From: Pagrus major
Lineage: Eukaryota; Chordata; Actinopteri; Spariformes; Sparidae
NCBI RefSeq assembly: GCF_040436345.1
Contig: NC_133230.1
Span: 4,671,297 to 4,735,296, forward strand
Direction of reading: 5' to 3'
DNA: 64,000 nucleotides
How positions within the stretch are numbered: the stretch's first letter is position 1; the number at the start of each line of letters is the position of its first letter. A program made the translations under genes and the position numbers. Shown here piece by piece: positions 56,340-64,000 of the stretch. Under the pieces are notes generated by a model. The model did not search any database and was not told the origin of the DNA. It was given only the letters and a program-made list of their open reading frames with translations.

Positions 56340-56868
56340 CATCTACTAAATTAATCGCCAACTATTTTGAGAACTGAGTCATTGTTTTGAGTAAGATAGA
56401 CTAAATGTCTTTGTTGTTGTGGACAAAACAAGACATTTGAGGACGACAGCTCGGACTGATAAAAGAAAGTATGGCCATCACAGTATAAGATTTTAACTAA
56501 ACGATTATCGTGGCCGAACGAATTAACGATAACGATATTATCGCGATATTTCTAGAAATTTTAAGCAATCAAATCTATCTTTAACTACGAGTGTAGGAAG
56601 GTGGAGGGAGAGTCTGCAACCATAACTTGTCGAGAAAGAACAATTATACTCAATGACTTGTGGAAAGGCAACTAGATGAACTCATAAACAAAAGATGCAC
56701 AATGCCGAACATCCTCACTGGATTATTCACATGATATTATCGATTATCGTGTATATTGCGATATCCCTAACTAACACAATGAACGATATTTTTATGATTT
56801 GACATTTTATAGACCAAACAACGAATCATCATATTAATCGACAATGAAAATTGTTCGTTTCAGCCCTA
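56340..56868 (-). mobile_element. hAT-like MITE interrupted by a second element
   Basis: The outer MITE starts near 'aaattaatcgccaactattttgag' and resumes near 56780 with 'ttatgatttgacattttatag', ending GTTTCAGCCCTA at 56868. Between about 56455 and 56778 lies unrelated text. Confidence 0.6.
56455..56778. mobile_element. inner nested element with 'cgatattatcgcgatat' motif
   Basis: This stretch contains ACGATTATCG, AACGATAACGATATTATCG and ATTATCGATTATCGTG words, typical of another short non-autonomous fish element as I remember it. It splits the outer MITE, so it is younger. The exact ends are uncertain. Confidence 0.5.
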
Positions 56869-57659
56869 ATTTTGACCCCTTTTCGCAGTTTACTTGTTAG
56901 AAAACAGCTGTTCTTTAATTTAAAAGCAAGTCATAAAAGTTTTTAACTTACAGAAGGGGTTAGGGTTAGTGATTCAAACGATACACAGATCTGACGTTTA
57001 AATTCTGTCGGGTGACCTTTGTCGTCATCCAACCATCCTTCATTGTCATGGTTCAGTTTGGTTAGATTCAGTCAACACATTACGTTAATGCAAGATCATA
57101 TAGAAATTGCCCTCTTGTGCGACTTGGCGCCCCCCACAGTTTGTTTAAGTGCAACACCAGTGTCGTAAACACAAATCCCAGGTCGGTGTAGGTGCAGTAA
57201 ACATGTACGTAAACATGCTGAATTTGAAGCTGAATTGTTGCTTTCGGACCCGAAGTTAAGTCAACATTGACATCGATCTCCTGGGTGAAAGTCCTGTGTG
57301 TTGTTTGACCCGTCCTTCAACCTCGACCCCAACCCTGTATGTGTTGTCGTCATGTAATTTGCAGGCAGAGGGAAGTGACTGTGCTGGTCTCGAACAGGCC
57401 TCTGTGTTGAGCTAACAGATGATTTCTGGGTCGACAATGAACCTTTGACACACAACATGACGACAAAAACAATCAGGGTGAATCAGATCCCTTCCTGCAC
57501 TGATGACCCTATAGTGAGTCGTTTCCACGTGAAGCTGCTGTGTCCTCTCTGCACCTGCAACTGCTTCCCCCGAGTCCACGGCTTTGTGCTCACAACCAGC
57601 CATCCTCTGCTCCATTGTCTCCTCTCTACAGTGGGCCGTTTAACTTCATTAATATGCAT

Positions 57660-57710
57660 TAAAACAGAGTGTGCCGCGTGTGTGTGTGTGTGAGTGTGTG
57701 TGTGTCGGTC
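57660..57710 (+). repeat. (GT)n microsatellite
   Basis: GT-rich run with interruptions, about 57681-57704. Confidence 0.7.
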
Positions 57711-58330
57711 AAAGCTCAGTAAGACAGACTCCAAAAAAAAAAGAAAAGAGAGACAATGACCATGTTACTATTTTTGTCAGACAGTCGTTTGAAATATTAA
57801 GGACAGTCAAAGTTGAGACAAAAGTCATTTGCATGTCTTATATTTTAAAATTGGAGCTCAGATCCAGTTTGTCTTCACGGTGCTGGGAGGGGAGGGGGGG
57901 TTATTGATGAAAAAAATCAATATCAGTCTTTCACAGACTTACAGGGAGTCTCTGAAAATGATTCAGTCAGTCAATGTAAACAAAAACCTTTAAATCCAGA
58001 GTTTTATATTCCTGCTTCTGGATTCAGTTTAATAATGATGAAATGAGCTTGTAGGAAAGTGCAGAATAAAAGTCGCTTTTCTTCAAGAACATTATTATGA
58101 TTGTGAATCATGATAATGCTTCTGTACCGCCCTTATTGTAAGCTGGCTAGCATTAACTAACGATAGCAACTTTAACGTTAGCTCGTGCACAAACTGGCAA
58201 CCACCTGAGGTGCTTGAGACAAACTCACCAGGGATCATAGGAACCTGTATGTCTACTTTCTGGGATAGTGTGATAATGATAAAATGAGTAACATCTTGTG
58301 ACTAACGACTTAATATACATGTCATAGTGT

Positions 58331-58605
58331 GAGCTGCAGCGAATAGTTGATTAATCAGTTAGTCAATGGGAAGAAAATGAGTTGCCAACTGCTTCGTTAA
58401 TCAATTAATCCTCTCAGTCATTTTTCAAACAAAAATGTCAAACTTTTCCTGGTTTCAGCTTCTTAAACGTGAGAATTTGTTGCTTTTCTTCATCACTTAT
58501 GACGATAAATGAAGAGTCTTTGGGGTTTTCGACTGTTAGTTGGACAAAGGAGGCAATTTGAAGACATCAATCCATTTATTAATTGTTAAAATAATCTGCA
58601 GATTG
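58331..58605 (-). mobile_element. hAT-like MITE copy
   Basis: Starts GAGCTGCAGCGAATAGTTGATTAATC. The interior 'ggtttcagcttcttaaacgtgag' and 'ttggacaaaggaggcaatttgaag' match the 10170-10420 variant. Ends near 'aaaataatctgcag'. Confidence 0.65.
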
Positions 58606-61600
58606 GGTGTATCTCAAAGACTACAAAGAGTGATATCAAATGCTTGGTACCACTGGATTCAAAACAACTCTCATTTGACTAATATGTTCTTTGATTCAGT
58701 GTAAATCTGATATGTAGCTTGACAAATGAATGTTCAACTCGTTTTTGTGATTTCTTTTAATCAGATTCGTCTGCCAATTATGACATGAAAAATATATATT
58801 TGTGGGGCTTTTCCTTCACATATTGGATGTTGTCGTTAGTCAGTAATGGGTTAAGAATATTTGTATGATTGTGTACGCTGAAAATCTATAAAAATGCTAA
58901 AGTAAGAGACCTGTGGTTGGTGTTGAATTTGACTTTCAATCTCGCCAAAATCACCCTCAGAAAAGTGTGTCTGTTATTTGCATGGCCCTATGAATCCTGA
59001 ATTGCACAGCGGATCCTTCGGCCGCTGCTCTTACAGTTTTCCAGCGAGTGTGTACGGCACAAAGCATAAAGAAAATCATGTTAGTGAGACAGTTTCTTGT
59101 ATGTGAGAATAAATTATCATCAGAATACACCACATGATCCACTTTCAAGGTCACCTCCGGCTCCTGCGTGCACAAAGGAAATCATGAGAGAGCATTTAAA
59201 AGATGAATGGCTGCCAAATCACAATAGATAAATTGCATGGGGGCCAATATGACATGCGGCTCTGCTGCTTCAGGGTGCCTATATGACTCTTAATGCAAAA
59301 CGCATTTGGCGGCAACAAAGGAAAGTATTGATAATGAATATAAAGTACGTTCACTTTTACATTTGAAGAGTTTCATCTGGAGGACCATCGTTTGATGAAG
59401 GGCTGCAGCTGATCTCACAAAGAGATTTCTGGTGTGGAAATAGGAGTCAAGGCGAGTTCATCTGTAGAGGGTGATTCAAAAAAGTGCTGTCGATGAGGCA
59501 AAGGGGATTTAAAACACGTAAAATAATAGTTAAAGGATAATGAAATAGAAATAATAGAAAGTTTTAATGAGGCTACAGTGCAATGCAGGTTTAATAAAGG
59601 AAGTGCAGCAGAGAGAAAACATCCAGAAACACAAGGAAACAACACAGTTCCATCTAAACACAGCTTCGTCGTGCAGATGTTTATAAGTATGGTTTATCCA
59701 ATTAACACACCTCATCCACTTAGGACTTGGGGATCACTGCAATACCCAGGGCAGGAAAATCCAGCTCTGCGGTCAGAATAAAATGTCGACATTTTACGTT
59801 TCTGCAAAACATGAATACGTCCAAATATGTAGAAGTCATACGTATCATATCAACGTTTCTACAAGCGTGAGACCCCTGGATATTTTAAACGAGACGTCTG
59901 GACGTGTTTGTGGCGACATAACCCGGTATTTCAATCCAAAGCATGATCGCTTCATAACGCTAACTGAGTGGTTTTTGTGCCTAAATCTAATCAGACGCAG
60001 ACAAAACATGAAATTCAACCCGCAGCTTAATGAAATGTTGACTGTCAACATATTTGTGGTTTGCATAAACGTAAGTTCCTTCGATTGGATTGCAAAATCA
60101 GAAAATACTGGGAGTATACTGAAGTCAGTGTTGGTTTTGGTCTTTTCATAACAAAGAAAATAAGAGAAAGAGAATAACACCAGCTTTAATCTTTAATATA
60201 AATTAGTGTAATAATGTGATAATGCGCTCATTCTCCTTGTTCTTAGTAGAATTGGCAACATAATTCTGCCTGCTGCAGTTGTCTGGTGCTGACTAATACA
60301 CACTCTTTGTTATTAAAGTTTTAAGTTACATCAACAGCTTCTTGCAAATGCTTGAGAATAAAATGATCAGTATCTCAAGAATTGTACACTTCATAGTAAG
60401 CAAGAAGCAATAAAAGGCTTAATGTACATTTAGTCATTTACAGGCACTTAAAAAGAGTTCATGATAAGCTTCAATTGGTAACCGGCCAAGATATCAATAA
60501 AGAGTTATTTCCTTTTGTAGCCACACAGCAGCAACAAATCTCACTTTGTTCCCACAATATGTGTCCATTGTTTAACTCTGTTTACTCCACACAGGCTGCT
60601 ACACAGTGTGAGCCACGTCTGGTAGACTTTTTTCTTCTTCCAGCTCCAGTTAATGCAGCGGCTCTGGCTTCTGAAGGGTTAAAAATCTTCATGCGTGAAT
60701 ACGGTTTCAGAGCGTGATGATCGCACCCAGAGGCCTCCTAGGCAGCTCTGTCTGCCGAGCAGCCGAGGCTGAGACGGGCAGGCACTGCTCCCCCATTCAT
60801 CACTGTCAAGTTGAATAGAAAATTAACAAATCCCTTAATTAAAAGACCTCTCTAGACTCTGCTGTGTGTGTGCGTGTGTGTGTGTACGTGTGTGTGTATG
60901 TGTGTGTATGGCACGTGCCAGCTGCACTGCTACATTGTGCAAGCCTCAACAGCCTGGCACAGGAGACACCCACACAGCACTCCCTTTCCATGCAAACATA
61001 CACAGTCTCAGACACAAACAACAGCCTACCGCACACCCCTGCCATCCCCGTCGCTGCATTAATTGAACAAACTGCATAATGCGGCCGGCCGGAGGAGTGC
61101 TTCATTCTGGCTCTCGGTACGTCCCCAGACACAGAGCAGGGGAGGGGAGTCAGTGGGGGGCTTTGATCCCTGACCTCTGCCTCCTCTCTCTTGGGAATTT
61201 AGGACTGCATCCCTAACGGTCCGTCCATCTGCACACACGCACTCACACACCTTCTGCCGGGCCCCCCTCTCAGACCCGCGGCTCCTAGAGTCGACCCAAC
61301 CCCAGACACGTGTCACTGTCACCAGCAGCAATGGGGAATGCTAAACAAGCCAAGGTCAACCTGAAATTAGGGGGTTGTCTTTCGGCCTGTCAAGTGCTTT
61401 GTCACGACCACCGGCTCCCTGAATGCAGCAGCCCCACTATTACTTAGCTGAGAACTCCACCCCTTCCTCCTCACACGGGCTCGGCATTCATGTATTCACA
61501 CACACACACACATAAACACAATCTCCTCTTGACGTGGTGGAAGTGGTGGGACTGAGAGGAATGTGGACCAGTGTCCTCAGAGCCGGAGACCCGAGAAAAA

Positions 61601-61680
61601 ACCTAAATGAGCACTTTAATATTAATGTGTTGTATGAAATGTTGAATATTTTGATATTCTTGGCTACGTTGGAAACCATT
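58606..61680. other. intergenic with possible conserved non-coding DNA
   Basis: No gene supported. 58955-59300 is complex, non-repetitive and of balanced composition with short homeobox- and POU-like words (TTTGCAT, TTAATGCAAA). A (GT)n lies at 60862-60909 and a short (CA)n at 61498-61511. Confidence 0.35.
60862..60909 (+). repeat. (GT)n microsatellite
   Basis: Interrupted GT repeat of about 48 bases. Confidence 0.85.
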
Positions 61681-61682
61681 TA

Positions 61683-61930
61683 AAACCATTTTGACAGCCG
61701 GTTTATCATTTAAATAAATTCTCTAGCAAAAATGCCAAACATTTCCTGGTTCTGGGTTCTCCAGTGTGAGGAATTTCTGCTTTTTCCCTTGTTTTATATA
61801 ATAATAAACTGGATGTCTTTGTTTTGATCGGACAAAGTGAGCAATCTCAAGACTTCACCTTCCGTTCTAGGAAAGTGTGTTGAACATTTTTCAGTATTTT
61901 CAGTGTCTATTTCATTTACTATTTAAGTTA
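61683..61930 (-). mobile_element. partial hAT-like MITE copy
   Basis: 'caaaaatgccaaacatttcctggttc', 'ctccagtgtgaggaatttctgcttt' and 'tgatcggacaaagtgagcaatc' match the interior of the 58331-58605 copy. The ends are lost. Confidence 0.55.
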
Positions 61931-61982
61931 ATAGGTCAGATTTGAATGCGTAAACAAACATTCAGGAGAACAGTAATTACAT

Positions 61983-62240
61983 ATTGATCAGAGCTGCACT
62001 GATTCATCTAATAATCAATTTGTTGTCAACTATTTAGTCATAAATCATAAAAACTATTGTCTTGGATCCATTTTAATAGGTCGTCTTGTTTGATAGAGCT
62101 GCAACGATTAACTAATCAACTATTTTGATAACAAATCAATCAGTTTGAGTCATTTTTAGGGCAAAAGAGTCAAAATTCTCAGCTTCTTAAATGTGAATAT
62201 TTGCTGGTTCTTTTCCTCCTCTGAATATCTTTGGGTTTGG
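61983..62240 (-). mobile_element. fragmented hAT-like MITE copies
   Basis: An end-like AGAGCTGCACTGATTCATC (61985) breaks off near 62060. A second end, TAGAGCTGCAACGATTAACTAATC, starts at 62095 and continues with 'cttcttaaatgtgaat' to about 62240. Confidence 0.6.
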
Positions 62241-64000
62241 ACGGGCTGACCCGATTCATACAACCTATTGTGGCTGCTAAAACACTAAAAGCACAAACGA
62301 CCCTCTCTAGAGCCGGTGTTTGGTTTGTCCATTCTGAGCTACCATAGAAACATGGCAGAGTCTGTGGAAGAGGATCCACTCCCTCCGTAGATACAAAAGG
62401 TTTGTTCAAAGGTTATGTGATTGTAATTATGAATATTATATTACATTTCTTGCCAATAGATCCCCCTGAATCCTACACACAGCACCTTTAATCCATTTTC
62501 AATGTGTAGCTGCTTCACAAGATCACCAAGTAACCCTAAAGTAATATATAAAAAACGCCAACGCTGGGTCAAATATATATATATATGACGCCACAGTAGG
62601 TGAATTTTTAATCCAGTGTTTTTTAAGTGTGTTGCAAAGAACCTTGTAATACTTTGTACTACTTTAGAAAAGTCTGCAGTCTATAGATTGCATCTATTTA
62701 TAAGGAAGTAAAAACTCTCCTGAGGAAAGTTGCTGTAAGTAAACTTGCAGAGCAAGGAGAGCAGCGGAGGAGGAAGAGGAGGAGGAGGAGGAGGAGGGAG
62801 AGGGAAGTTGCAGGCCCACGGATCAGAAACTTGTTTAACTCACCCAAATCTGCAGAGATTAGAGCGGGAAGTGGTCAAAGGGTTTAGAGTGTATCGGTAC
62901 AATGGGGCCGAGAGGATTAGAGGTGGATTCACTGAGCCCCTGTGATGCCCTTCATCTCTGGGGGTCCACAGCCAGAGCACCTTTGTTGGGTTAACTAACG
63001 GCACTTCCCATGAACGCAGTGAACAGACCAATCCCTTTTTAATGATGCAGGGAAAATTCCATTGGCCCCTGATTACCACAATGCTTTCGAGAGCCGCCAT
63101 TGTCCCACACACCATGTCGAGCTTTTAAACTGTGCAGCCAGGCGAGTGCACTGCGAGGCGTTTGAAGTCTGCTTGTAGTGTTTTTTCACCCGGTGGAAAT
63201 AACCTTTACTAAGACAATGCTGATACGGGCACCTACTTTATGGTTGGAGCATAATGCTAACACTAGCGCTGCCAGGGCTTTAATTGCTGCTGTGACCACC
63301 CATGTCTGAAATATATGCAGTAGTACGGAGTTTAATGGGTTGTAACATGGTGCTATAAAGAGGTTAATATGAAAGGTAGAAGGTTTGGTTGTAACAGTTC
63401 ATTCTTAAGAGGTCCCACTGTCCCGGAGCTAACTAGCTTGCTGATAGCTTCGTAATAGTGGAATTATTTCTGGTAATCCACAGAGAAAGTGAGGTCGTAC
63501 TTACGCACATCAGTGCTTTGAGCTAAATACTAATGTCAACATGCTAAGATGCTTACACTGACAATGCTTAAACCCCTTACGTCCTGGAGAAAAACCCACT
63601 AACACCCACTAACATCTGGCTTTTGTCTTCAATGGGAAACTGGCAATCAATCCCAGGTCGAATGACTCTGTAGTAGTCTGGAAGTTTTGTGCCAAATCTT
63701 TGGCCTGTTTGTGTTGCTAGAGAAACTCATTACTGGAGACATTAGGATTCATCTAGTCTGACTCACTGGATGTAGACTGTCGGTACAAGCCGGTCATTTG
63801 GATATTTTCTGCTTCCTGCATTCTGCGTGCTACTGTTTTAAAATCCCAGTCGCTACGAGAAACAACAACAACCTCCACATTAAAAATGGCAAGTTACCAC
63901 TAACACTAACCTGCTCACGAATGGTACAAACTTAAACAAGCTAGCAGCTGTATTTTGAAGGGGCACTGATGCAAACAAGCCAAAGTGTTTTCCCAAATCG
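62241..64000. other. intergenic end of window, possible conserved non-coding element
   Basis: No gene supported. 62940-63140 is non-repetitive with balanced composition and several homeobox-like TTAAT/ATTA words. 63141-64000 shows nothing recognisable. Confidence 0.35.
62765..62806 (+). repeat. (GGA)n purine-rich simple repeat
   Basis: About 42 bases of GGA/GAG units. Confidence 0.85.

Noticed and set aside
1-64000. Retroviruses, LTR elements, Polintons or other virus-like elements.
   Set aside because: No reverse transcriptase, capsid, envelope or integrase coding remains and no paired long terminal repeats were recognised by eye.
1-64000. CRISPR arrays, bacterial operons, tRNA or rRNA genes.
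   Set aside because: The repeats present are microsatellites, MITEs and local duplications. No cloverleaf or rRNA segment was recognised.

Overview
The window looks like nuclear DNA of a teleost fish, probably a percomorph. It holds intron-containing vertebrate genes with GT-AG introns, many microsatellites, and many copies of a short hAT-like MITE that I remember as common in percomorph genomes. No bacterial, organellar or viral gene was recognised.

Layout: (1) 0.8-7.7 kb, + strand: mavs, the mitochondrial antiviral adaptor (CARD, proline-rich middle, C-terminal tail anchor, 633 aa). (2) 8.7-14.5 kb, +: a pantothenate kinase, best read as pank2 (432 aa). (3) 16.5-36.4 kb, +: loxl3, a secreted lysyl oxidase with four SRCR domains (809 aa). 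It has two in-frame small cassette-like exons and two alternative-looking copies of the first exon of SRCR4. (4) 38.0-39.8 kb, -: mrps26, a mitochondrial small-subunit ribosomal protein (207 aa). (5) 40.4-42.7 kb, +: an intronless 761-codon coiled-coil ORF that I do not recognise, followed directly by three tandem fragments of a hAT transposase 3' end (42.8-44.2 kb). (6) 47.5-50.9 kb, -: a type IV intermediate filament gene, alpha-internexin/gefiltin-like, with almost no tail (397 aa). (7) 54.2-55.8 kb, -: intronless nanos1 (225 aa). The stretches 44.3-47.5, 51-54 and 56-64 kb show no gene I can support. They hold repeats and some candidate regulatory DNA.

The neighbours share no single pathway. 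mavs, pank2 and mrps26 are linked in human (20p13). LOXL, PANK, type IV filament and NANOS genes recur together, in different members, on human 10q and partly on 8p, 2p and 20p. The window therefore looks like a compact remnant of an ancient vertebrate paralogon. Three products (MAVS, PANK2, MRPS26) act at or in mitochondria, but that is probably coincidence of linkage.

The observations most worth following are the duplicated SRCR4 exon of loxl3, the tail-less neuronal-type filament, the intronless coiled-coil gene with its own promoter-like region, and a strong ISRE-type element in intron 1 of mavs. All exon boundaries were placed by eye from splice sites and reading-frame continuity.
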